From Streptococcus sanguinis SK355 (GTDB taxonomy: Bacteria; Bacillota; Bacilli; Lactobacillales; Streptococcaceae): a DNA stretch of 64,000 nucleotides. The stretch covers positions 633,090 through 697,089 of the forward strand of contig NZ_GL890993.1 of the NCBI RefSeq assembly GCF_000212855.1, in the 5' to 3' direction. Numbering within the stretch: position 1 is the stretch's first letter; every line of letters begins with the position of its first letter. A program made the translations under genes and the position numbers. A model generated the notes under the pieces. It did no database searches. It was not told where the DNA came from and saw only the letters and a program-made list of their open reading frames with translations. This document shows positions 57,195 through 64,000 of the stretch, piece by piece.

Positions 57195-57231
57195 GAGCGC
57201 TAGCATTTTACAAAAGAGGAGAAATAATATA

Positions 57232-57672
57232 ATGAAACTTCATGAATTACAACCTGCTGCAGGTTCTCGTAAAGTCCGCAACCGTGTTGGTCGTGGTACA
57301 TCATCTGGTAACGGTAAAACATCTGGCCGTGGTCAAAAAGGTCAAAAAGCTCGTAGCGGTGGCGGCGTTCGCCTTGGTTTTGAAGGTGGACAAACTCCAT
57401 TGTTCCGTCGTCTTCCAAAACGTGGTTTCCTGAACATCAACCGCAAAGAATATGCGATTGTTAACCTTGACCAACTGAACGCCTTTGAAGATGGCGCTGA
57501 AGTAACACCAGTTGTTCTCATCGAAGCAGGTATTGTAAAAGCTGAAAAATCAGGTATCAAGATTCTTGGTAACGGAGAATTGACAAAGAAATTGACTGTT
57601 AAGGCAGCTAAATTCTCTAAATCAGCTGAAGAAGCTATCACTGCTAAAGGTGGTTCAGTGGAAGTCATCTAA
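57232..57672 (+). CDS. rplO: 50S ribosomal protein L15
   Basis: 146 residues; [20 protein letters not shown] start and the Gly-rich [20 protein letters not shown]. Late-assembly protein. AGAGGAGAAA precedes ATG 57232. Confidence 0.98.
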   Translation: MKLHELQPAAGSRKVRNRVGRGTSSGNGKTSGRGQKGQKARSGGGVRLGFEGGQTPLFRRLPKRGFLNINRKEYAIVNLDQLNAFEDGAEVTPVVLIEAGIVKAEKSGIKILGNGELTKKLTVKAAKFSKSAEEAITAKGGSVEVI

Positions 57673-57684
57673 GCGAGGTGACCT

Positions 57685-58992
57685 ATGTTTTTCAAACTAT
57701 TAAAAGACGCATTTAAAATCAAACAGGTACGGTCTAAGATACTGTTCACGATTTTTATCATCTTAGTTTTCCGTATCGGTACAACCATAACGGTTCCAGG
57801 AATTAATGCCAAAGCTTTGAGCAACTTGAATGATTTGCCATTCTTGAATATGCTGAGCTTGGTCTCTGGTAATGCCATGCGCAACTTCTCTGTCTTTGCA
57901 CTTGGAGTCAGTCCATACATCACAGCATCTATCGTTGTTCAGCTGCTACAAATGGACTTGCTTCCGAAGTTTGTAGAGTGGGGTAAGCAAGGTGAGGTAG
58001 GACGCAGGAAGCTGAATCAAGCGACTCGTTATATTGCCCTATTTTTGGCCTTTGTGCAGGCGATTGGGATTACCGCTGGTTTCGATACTCTCTCAAGAGC
58101 TAATCTGGTCGCCAATCCTAATGTGCAGACCTACGCTTTGATTTGTGTTCTTCTAGCAACGGGTTCTATGATTGTGACCTGGCTGGGCGAGCAAATCACG
58201 GATAAGGGTTATGGGAATGGCGTTTCCATGATCATCTTTGCTGGTATCGTTTCAGCTATCCCTGATATGATTAAAGGTATCTATGAAGATTACTTTGTCA
58301 ATATCCCTAGTGATCGTTTGACTTCATCCTTCATTTTTGTAGGGATTCTGATTGTGGCAGTCCTGCTTATCATTTACTTTACAACCTTTGTACAGCAGGC
58401 TGAATATAAAATTCCAATTCAGTATACGAAAGTAGCTAAGGGTGCACCTTCTAGCTCCTATCTGCCACTGAAAGTCAATCCAGCTGGGGTTATTCCAGTA
58501 ATCTTTGCCAGCTCCATTACAGCTGCACCGGCGGCGATTTTCCAAGTTGTCAGTGCCATGGGCTATGACGCAGATTGGGTTAAGACAGCTCAGTCACTTT
58601 TGGCAACAACGACCATTAGTGGTATGTTCATGTACGCCTTCCTGATTGTCCTCTTTACATTCTTCTATACTTTTGTACAGATTAATCCAGAGAAGACAGC
58701 AGAAAATCTGCAAAAGAGCGGAGCCTACATTCCAGGTGTTCGTCCAGGTAAAGGAACAGAAGACTACATGTCTAAGCTGTTGCGTCGTTTGGCAACAGTG
58801 GGTTCTCTCTTCCTAGGTTTCATTTCTATCCTTCCTATCTTGGCTAAAGATGTATTTGGATTGACAGATGCCGTTGCTCTTGGAGGAACCAGTCTCTTGA
58901 TCATCATCTCAACTGGTATTGAGGGAATGAAACAGCTAGAAGGCTACCTGCTGAAGAGAAAGTATGTCGGCTTTATGAATACTTCAGAGTAA
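57685..58992 (+). CDS. secY: Protein translocase channel SecY
   Basis: 435 residues, ten membrane helices. VFRIGTTITVPGIN in helix 1, NAMRNFSVFALGVSPYITAS, and the cytoplasmic loop GVRPGKGTEDYMSKLLRRLA. It forms the SecYEG pore for exported and membrane proteins such as the lipoprotein and permeases above. GCGAGGTGA precedes. A terminator-like hairpin follows before adk. Confidence 0.98.
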   Translation: MFFKLLKDAFKIKQVRSKILFTIFIILVFRIGTTITVPGINAKALSNLNDLPFLNMLSLVSGNAMRNFSVFALGVSPYITASIVVQLLQMDLLPKFVEWGKQGEVGRRKLNQATRYIALFLAFVQAIGITAGFDTLSRANLVANPNVQTYALICVLLATGSMIVTWLGEQITDKGYGNGVSMIIFAGIVSAIPDMIKGIYEDYFVNIPSDRLTSSFIFVGILIVAVLLIIYFTTFVQQAEYKIPIQYTKVAKGAPSSSYLPLKVNPAGVIPVIFASSITAAPAAIFQVVSAMGYDADWVKTAQSLLATTTISGMFMYAFLIVLFTFFYTFVQINPEKTAENLQKSGAYIPGVRPGKGTEDYMSKLLRRLATVGSLFLGFISILPILAKDVFGLTDAVALGGTSLLIIISTGIEGMKQLEGYLLKRKYVGFMNTSE

Positions 58993-59056
58993 GGGAACTT
59001 TTGAATTGCTTTTCTAATGAGAAGCTTGTTCAGATAACCTTTCTTGAACCGAAAAT

Positions 59057-59107
59057 AAACAAAATAAAAGGGGACAGAGTAGACTCACCCCCTTCTATTT
59101 TGTTTTT
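59057..59107 (+). terminator. Terminator-like hairpin between secY and adk
   Basis: ACAAAATAAAAGGGG pairs with CCCCTTCTATTTTGT (one mismatch region) and is followed by TTTTT. It lies in the middle of the ribosomal cluster in the 173-base gap between secY and adk and could attenuate transcription. Confidence 0.82.
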
Positions 59108-59165
59108 AAACGAGTTTATTAATCGGTTTAATAGATTGCTTTAAAAACAAAAAAGGAGACCAATC

Positions 59166-59804
59166 ATGAATCTTTTGATTATGGGCTTACCAGGTGCTGG
59201 TAAAGGAACTCAAGCTGCTAAAATCGTTGAGCGCTTCAATGTTGCACATATTTCAACTGGAGATATGTTCCGTGCGGCGATTGCTAACCAAACAGAGATG
59301 GGCATTTTAGCCAAGTCTTATATTGACAAGGGCGAGTTGGTGCCAGATGAAGTCACAAACGGAATCGTTAAAGAACGCCTTTCACAGGACGACATCAAAG
59401 AAACAGGTTTCTTGTTGGATGGTTACCCACGTACGATTGAACAAGCCCATGCCTTGGACAAAACATTGGCTGAACTTGGTATCGAACTTGAAGGTGTAAT
59501 CAATATCGAAGTGAACCCAGACTGTCTCTTGGAGCGTTTGAGCGGCCGGATTATCCATCGTGAAACAGGTGAAACCTTCCATAAGGTTTTTAATCCACCA
59601 GCAGACTACAAGGAAGAGGATTATTACCAGCGTGAAGATGATAAGCCTGAGACAGTTAAACGTCGTTTGGATGTCAATATCGCTCAGGGTCAGCCGATTA
59701 TTGATCACTATCGCAGCAAAGGTCTGGTCCATGATATTCAAGGAAATCAAGATATTAATGATGTCTTCTCAGCTATCGAAAAAGTCTTGACAAATTTGAA
59801 ATAA
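59166..59804 (+). CDS. adk: Adenylate kinase
   Basis: 212 residues; P-loop [24 protein letters not shown], and a lid domain (about 120-160) without the Cys4 zinc site of Bacillus. It balances ATP, ADP and AMP. AAAAGGAGACC precedes ATG 59166. Confidence 0.98.
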   Translation: MNLLIMGLPGAGKGTQAAKIVERFNVAHISTGDMFRAAIANQTEMGILAKSYIDKGELVPDEVTNGIVKERLSQDDIKETGFLLDGYPRTIEQAHALDKTLAELGIELEGVINIEVNPDCLLERLSGRIIHRETGETFHKVFNPPADYKEEDYYQREDDKPETVKRRLDVNIAQGQPIIDHYRSKGLVHDIQGNQDINDVFSAIEKVLTNLK

Positions 59805-59819
59805 AAGCGTTTTTCCTGC

Positions 59820-59848
59820 TTGCAATATTTGACAAGTAGTGATACAAT
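59820..59848 (+). promoter_or_regulatory. Promoter of the infA-rpoA operon
   Basis: TTGCAA (59820-59825), 17 bases, TACAAT (59843-59848). A second -10-like TATAAT stands at 59863-59868. Together with the terminator-like hairpin after secY this splits the cluster into separately controllable units. Confidence 0.72.
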
Positions 59849-59921
59849 GAATTAGTCTGACTTATAATTGTTACCTCTGTGCTCAGAGGGATCAAATCGA
59901 AATTTATGGAGGTACTTTTGC

Positions 59922-60140
59922 GTGGCAAAAGACGATGTGATTGAGGTTGAAGGCAAGGTAGTTGATACAATGCCTAATGCAATGTTTACGGTTGAACTTG
60001 AAAATGGACATCAGATTTTAGCAACAGTTTCTGGTAAAATTCGTAAAAACTATATTCGTATTTTAGCGGGAGACCGTGTGACTGTAGAAATGAGTCCCTA
60101 TGATTTGACACGTGGACGGATCACATACCGCTTTAAATAA
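59922..60140 (+). CDS. infA: Translation initiation factor IF-1
   Basis: 72 residues from GTG 59922 ([20 protein letters not shown]), the standard IF-1 length; S1-like OB fold. It blocks the A site during initiation. TGGAGGTA precedes. Confidence 0.98.
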
Positions 60141-60162
60141 TCGAAAAACTTGGAGGGAAAAA

Positions 60163-60279
60163 ATGAAAGTAAGACCATCGGTCAAACCAATTTGCGAATA
60201 CTGCAAAGTAATTCGTCGTAATGGTCGTGTTATGGTAATTTGCCCAGCAAATCCAAAACACAAACAACGTCAAGGATAA
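60163..60279 (+). CDS. rpmJ: 50S ribosomal protein L36
   Basis: 38 residues, beginning [17 protein letters not shown]. Zinc ribbon with Cys11, Cys14, Cys27 and His32 (Cys-Cys-Cys-His form). It was too short for a usual gene-length cutoff. TTGGAGGGA precedes ATG 60163; rpsM follows 17 bases later. Confidence 0.97.
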
Positions 60280-60296
60280 GATAGAAAGGAGAAAAA

Positions 60297-60662
60297 ATGG
60301 CTCGTATTGCTGGAGTTGACATTCCAAATGACAAACGTGTAGTCGTTTCGCTGACTTATGTGTACGGTATCGGACTTCCAACTTCTAAGAAAATCTTGGC
60401 AGCTGCTGGAGTTTCAGAAGATATTCGTGTAAAAGATCTTACAATCGAACAAGAAGACGCTATCCGTCGTGAAGTAGATGCGATTAAAGTTGAAGGTGAC
60501 CTTCGTCGTGAAGTAAACTTGAACATCAAACGTTTGATGGAAATCGGTTCATACCGTGGAATCCGTCACCGTCGTGGACTTCCTGTCCGTGGACAAAACA
60601 CTAAAAATAACGCCCGCACTCGTAAAGGTAAAGCTGTTGCGATTGCAGGTAAGAAAAAATAA
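60297..60662 (+). CDS. rpsM: 30S ribosomal protein S13
   Basis: 121 residues; [20 protein letters not shown] and [20 protein letters not shown]. It bridges to the 50S head with S19. AAAGGAG precedes. Confidence 0.98.
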   Translation: MARIAGVDIPNDKRVVVSLTYVYGIGLPTSKKILAAAGVSEDIRVKDLTIEQEDAIRREVDAIKVEGDLRREVNLNIKRLMEIGSYRGIRHRRGLPVRGQNTKNNARTRKGKAVAIAGKKK

Positions 60663-60681
60663 TATAAGGAGGTAAAAAGTT

Positions 60682-61065
60682 TTGGCTAAACCAACACGTA
60701 AACGTCGTGTGAAGAAAAATATCGAATCCGGTATTGCTCATATTCACGCTACATTTAATAACACTATTGTTATGATTACTGATGTGCATGGTAACGCGAT
60801 TGCTTGGTCATCTGCTGGAGCTCTTGGATTTAAAGGTTCTCGTAAATCCACACCATTTGCTGCCCAAATGGCATCTGAAGCAGCTGCTAAATCTGCACAG
60901 GAACACGGTCTGAAATCAGTTGAAGTTACTGTAAAAGGTCCAGGTTCTGGTCGTGAGTCTGCTATTCGTGCTCTTGCTGCCGCTGGTCTTGAAGTAACAG
61001 CTATTCGTGATGTGACTCCTGTACCACACAATGGTGCTCGTCCTCCAAAACGTCGCCGTGTATAA
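60682..61065 (+). CDS. rpsK: 30S ribosomal protein S11
   Basis: 127 residues, starting with TTG 60682 ([17 protein letters not shown]). TAAGGAGGTAAAAAG precedes. Includes [20 protein letters not shown]. Platform protein near the mRNA exit. The rare TTG start is clear because no ATG lies near. Confidence 0.97.
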
Positions 61066-61110
61066 TCACCAACCGTTACACTGCTTTTCGTTTAAGAGGG
61101 AGTATAGCAA

Positions 61111-62049
61111 ATGATTGAGTTTGAAAAACCAAATATAACAAAAATTGATGAAAATAAAGATTATGGCAAGTTTGTAGTAGAGCCGCTTGAGCGTGGCTAT
61201 GGTACAACACTGGGAAATTCTCTTCGCCGTGTGCTTTTGGCTTCACTTCCAGGTGCTGCTGTTACTTCAATTAATATTGAAGGTGTTTTGCACGAGTTTG
61301 ATACGATTTCCGGTGTCCGTGAAGACGTGATGCAAATTATTCTGAACGTCAAAGGGATTGCTGTAAAATCTTACGTCCAAGACGAAAAGATTATTGAACT
61401 GGATGTTGAAGGGCCAGCAGAAGTAACTGCCGGAGATATTTTGACAGACAGTGACATTGAAATTATAAACCCTGATCATTATCTCTTTACAATCGGAGAA
61501 GGTGCAAGCTTTAAAGCAACAATGACTGTCAACAGCGGTCGTGGTTATGTGCCTGCAGATGAAAATAAGAAAGATGATGCACCAGTGGGAACACTTGCGG
61601 TGGATTCTATCTATACGCCAGTGACAAAAGTTAATTACCAGGTTGAGCCAGCTCGTGTTGGTAGCAACGATGGTTTTGACAAACTAACCCTTGAAATTTT
61701 AACGAATGGAACAATTATTCCAGAAGATGCTTTGGGACTTTCAGCCCGCATCCTTACGGAACATTTGAATCTCTTCACTAACCTGACAGAAGTAGCTATC
61801 GCTGCAGACGTTATGAAGGAAGCAGAAAAGACTTCTGATGACCGCATTTTGGAACGGACCATCGAAGAATTAGATTTGTCAGTTCGCTCATACAACTGTT
61901 TGAAACGTGCAGGTATCAATACTGTATTTGATTTGACAGAAAAATCTGAGCCAGAAATGATGAAAGTTCGTAACTTGGGACGCAAGAGTCTGGAAGAAGT
62001 AAAAGTTAAACTTGCTGATCTCGGTCTGGGGTTAAAAAACGATAAATAA
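61111..62049 (+). CDS. rpoA: RNA polymerase alpha subunit
   Basis: 312 residues. N-terminal assembly domain ([19 protein letters not shown]) and C-terminal DNA-binding domain from about 245 ([32 protein letters not shown]). Alpha dimers seed polymerase assembly and the CTD contacts activators such as CcpA. AAGAGGGAG precedes. Confidence 0.98.
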   Translation: MIEFEKPNITKIDENKDYGKFVVEPLERGYGTTLGNSLRRVLLASLPGAAVTSINIEGVLHEFDTISGVREDVMQIILNVKGIAVKSYVQDEKIIELDVEGPAEVTAGDILTDSDIEIINPDHYLFTIGEGASFKATMTVNSGRGYVPADENKKDDAPVGTLAVDSIYTPVTKVNYQVEPARVGSNDGFDKLTLEILTNGTIIPEDALGLSARILTEHLNLFTNLTEVAIAADVMKEAEKTSDDRILERTIEELDLSVRSYNCLKRAGINTVFDLTEKSEPEMMKVRNLGRKSLEEVKVKLADLGLGLKNDK

Positions 62050-62060
62050 AGGAGGAATAC

Positions 62061-62447
62061 ATGGCTTACCGTAAACTAGGACGCACTAGCTCACAACGTA
62101 AAGCAATGCTTCGCGATTTGACTACTGATTTGCTGATCAACGAATCAATCGTGACAACTGAAGCTCGTGCTAAAGAAATCCGTAAAACAGTTGAAAAAAT
62201 GATTACATTGGGCAAACGTGGAGACTTGCACGCTCGTCGTCAAGCAGCAGCTTTTGTACGCAATGAAATCGCATCAGAAAACTATGATGAAGAAACAGAA
62301 AAGTATACTACAACTACTGCTCTTCAAAAATTGTTCTCTGAGATTGCACCACGCTATGCAGAGCGCAACGGTGGATATACTCGTATCCTGAAAACTGAAC
62401 CGCGCCGCGGAGATGCTGCGCCAATGGCAATCATCGAATTAGTATAA
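62061..62447 (+). CDS. rplQ: 50S ribosomal protein L17
   Basis: 128 residues; [20 protein letters not shown] start, ending [12 protein letters not shown]. Last gene of the alpha operon. AAAGGAGG precedes. The 250 bases after it are highly structured. Confidence 0.98.
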   Translation: MAYRKLGRTSSQRKAMLRDLTTDLLINESIVTTEARAKEIRKTVEKMITLGKRGDLHARRQAAAFVRNEIASENYDEETEKYTTTTALQKLFSEIAPRYAERNGGYTRILKTEPRRGDAAPMAIIELV

Positions 62448-62464
62448 GATCATCAATCTTTGTT

Positions 62465-62552
62465 GAGTGTTATGATGATGGAATAGAACTTCTATTCTTA
62501 GTCTAGCTCTGGTCTACCGCTAGGATTTTTTCCTAGCGGGAACACTCATCAT
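62465..62552 (+). other. Structured RNA candidate in the 3' region of rplQ
   Basis: An outer stem GAGTGTT/AACACTC (62465-62471/62541-62547) encloses hairpin GAATAGA-ACT-TCTATTC (62481-62497) and hairpin CCGCTAGGA-TTTTT-TCCTAGCGG (62517-62539), making a three-way junction. ATGATG (62472-62477) could also pair with CATCAT (62547-62552), or with TCATCA before it. No promoter of its own is evident, so it would be the tail of the alpha operon mRNA. Confidence 0.6.
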
Positions 62553-62570
62553 ATAGTTGATAATAGGTAG

Positions 62571-62628
62571 ACGCTTGTTTACGAAATTGCTTTTAAGACA
62601 AAAACAATTTCGTAAGCAGGCGTTTTTG
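62571..62628 (+). terminator. Terminator of the alpha operon
   Basis: ACGC-TTG-TTTACGAAATTG pairs with CAATTTCGTAA-GCA-GGCGT over two stems, then TTTTT. It is the first strong intrinsic terminator after the infA promoter. Confidence 0.9.
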
Positions 62629-62656
62629 TATGAAGCTAGGAAAATATCTAAAATTT

Positions 62657-62665
62657 TGTTATAAT
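62657..62665 (+). promoter_or_regulatory. Extended -10 promoter of the glutamate-cysteine-ligase-like gene
   Basis: TGTTATAAT (TATAAT 62660-62665), about 35 bases before the start codon. No clear -35 box. Confidence 0.6.
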
Positions 62666-62700
62666 ACTCTAACACTATCAAAAATTTATAGGAAATGGAA

Positions 62701-63954
62701 ATGATTGATTCAATCCAAATTTTAAAAGAACGCTATTTAAAGAATATTAAAGAAAATCCAACTGTCTACGTTGGCATTGAGTTAGAATTTCCTATTGTCA
62801 ATAGCCAGTGCGGAGCGACTGATACAAATGTTGCAAAAAATCTCTTGAAACGTCTGTTGGAAGAGTATGATTTTGAGGCAGAACGATTCGATAGAGATGG
62901 GAATCCTATCCAACTGAAATCTACTAAAAACGAAGACAGAATTCTTTTTGAGGTCTCTTACAATACTTTGGAATTCGCTTTTGCCAAGGCTAGCAGAATT
63001 CAAGAAGTTGAAGAGCGTTTTAAGAACTATCTGAACATTATTCAACCAATTCTTCGCGAAGAAAACCATGAAATTCAAGGAGAAGGTATTCATCCTTTCT
63101 GGGCTGAAAATGATAATAGTCCAGTTAAATATCCAAGATATGAAATGTTGATGCAGTATTTAGCTATGGGAAAAAACATGGAAGGTCTGCACAATTATCC
63201 GGAATATGGTGCTTTTATTTGTGGGAGTCAAGTGCAGTTGGATGTTTCAAGAGAAAATTATTTAACTGTTATCAATGTCTTCAATCAAATTGAAGCTGCT
63301 AAGGCATATCTCTTTGCAAATTCAGAGTTTTCAGATTCTTCTTGGGATACAAAAATAGCTCGGGATATTTTCTGGGAGCAATCGATGCATGGCATTTTAC
63401 AGGAAAATGCAGGCGTTAATCAGAAAGATTTTCAAACTGAAGATGAATTTTTTGCATATCTTGATAGATCAGCACTTTTTACTGCCGAACGTGAAGGTAC
63501 ATCCTACTATTTCTATCCGATAGCTGCTAATGAATACTTGAGTCAGAAAACTATCGAAGCTTACAGCCTTTCAGGTGAAAAAGTAAACTTGACTCCAAGG
63601 GAAGCTGACTTCAGGAATCACAGAAGTTACCAGTATCAAGATTTGACGACACGGGGGACAGTAGAGTTTCGGAGCGTCTGCACCCAGCCTTTTGAAAAAA
63701 CCTTTGCTTCTGCCGCTTTCCATCTTGGTATTTTAGAAAACTTGGAAAATGTAAAAGCCTGTTTACAAGACGCTCCCTTCTTTCAAGAGGAAGGTCGAGA
63801 TTACAAAGCTTTAAGAAGAAAGTTTTCCCAAAAAGAGTTGTCTGCAAGTGAAACAGAGCATATTTATGAATTCACAAAGACTTTGCTTCAGTTGGCAAGA
63901 GCTGGTTTATTAGCTCGTCAACTAGGAGAGGAAGTATATCTTCCTACACTCTAA
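62701..63954 (+). CDS. Glutamate-cysteine ligase family protein
   Basis: A 417-residue protein resembling the COG3572-type glutamate-cysteine ligases. The metal/glutamate-binding motif VGIELEFPIVN is near residue 25, DRDGNPIQLKS, ILFEVSYNTLEFAFA and RGTVEFRSVCTQPFE follow. It may make gamma-glutamylcysteine or a related amide. ATG 62701 follows AGGAAATGG; ATG 62695 is the alternative and would give 419 residues. No gshB or gshF partner is in the window, so the exact product is unsure. Confidence 0.8.
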   Translation: MIDSIQILKERYLKNIKENPTVYVGIELEFPIVNSQCGATDTNVAKNLLKRLLEEYDFEAERFDRDGNPIQLKSTKNEDRILFEVSYNTLEFAFAKASRIQEVEERFKNYLNIIQPILREENHEIQGEGIHPFWAENDNSPVKYPRYEMLMQYLAMGKNMEGLHNYPEYGAFICGSQVQLDVSRENYLTVINVFNQIEAAKAYLFANSEFSDSSWDTKIARDIFWEQSMHGILQENAGVNQKDFQTEDEFFAYLDRSALFTAEREGTSYYFYPIAANEYLSQKTIEAYSLSGEKVNLTPREADFRNHRSYQYQDLTTRGTVEFRSVCTQPFEKTFASAAFHLGILENLENVKACLQDAPFFQEEGRDYKALRRKFSQKELSASETEHIYEFTKTLLQLARAGLLARQLGEEVYLPTL

Positions 63955-63971
63955 TAGATGGAAAGACTTTA

Positions 63972-64000
63972 ATGAATAAAAAAACTTCAAAAAAATGTAA
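63972..64000 (+). CDS. Start of a further gene (truncated by the window)
   Basis: ATG 63972 is preceded by GGAAAG at good spacing and opens MNKKTSKKC, which runs off the end. The basic N-terminus could begin a signal peptide. Only nine codons are visible, so nothing more can be said. Confidence 0.35.

Overview
The window looks like the chromosome of a Streptococcus of the sanguinis group (S. sanguinis or a close relative; inferred from gene content and protein similarity, not from a database search). Pointers are the order ruvB / LMW-phosphatase / MORN protein / acyltransferase / adhE, a sialic-acid (nan/sat) operon, a V-type Na+-ATPase operon, a Sip-like LysM surface protein, three CiaR-type small RNA genes, and the complete S10-spc-alpha ribosomal cluster with type-Z S14. 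Almost every gene is on the + strand; only nanR, a YcxB-like gene and a DUF975-type gene are on the minus strand.

Layout. 1-5291: end of an amino-sugar/galactoside operon (mannose-family PTS IIC, IID, IIA; AgaS isomerase; LacD aldolase; GalM). 5292-7690: ruvB and a nucleotidyltransferase-like gene, flanked by three short intrinsically terminated RNAs, each behind TTAAG repeats typical of CiaR promoters. 7691-10326: LMW tyrosine phosphatase, MORN-repeat membrane protein and OatA-like acyltransferase. 10327-13285: adhE behind a complex operator region (cre, long inverted repeat, Rex-like site). 13554-25265: a membrane protein, an acetyl esterase, then nanE, ABC ATPase, satABC, YhcH, DUF624 protein, nanA, nanK, a small unknown gene, and convergent nanR. 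25680-35152: V-ATPase genes in the order G-like, I, K, E, C, F, [GNAT], A, B, D. 35594-47535: Sip-like protein, thrC, MATE pump, HAD phosphatase, YcxB-like protein, polA, CoA-binding protein, P-loop kinase, DUF975 protein, tgt, second P-loop kinase. 47911-62447: rpsJ through rplQ, including secY, adk, infA, rpmJ and rpoA. 62701-63954: a glutamate-cysteine-ligase-like gene, then the first codons of another gene.

How the genes work together. The first block imports and phosphorylates an amino sugar or galactoside, deaminates/isomerises it to tagatose-6-P and cleaves the bisphosphate. The nan block binds and imports sialic acid (SatABC with its own ATPase gene), equilibrates anomers (YhcH), cleaves it (NanA), phosphorylates ManNAc (NanK) and epimerises ManNAc-6-P (NanE), under a cre overlapping the promoter and a neighbouring RpiR regulator. 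The V-ATPase proteolipid keeps all the Na+ ligands of the Enterococcus hirae ring, so it is probably a sodium pump.

Most interesting points: the tandem csRNA genes, probable leaderless starts of ruvB and polA, the GNAT gene inside the V-ATPase operon, the structured 3' region after rplQ, hairpin-filled spacers inside the ribosomal cluster, and an intergenic repeat family found right after stop codons. I found no wholly new multi-gene system, no CRISPR array, no insertion sequence and no tRNA or rRNA gene.
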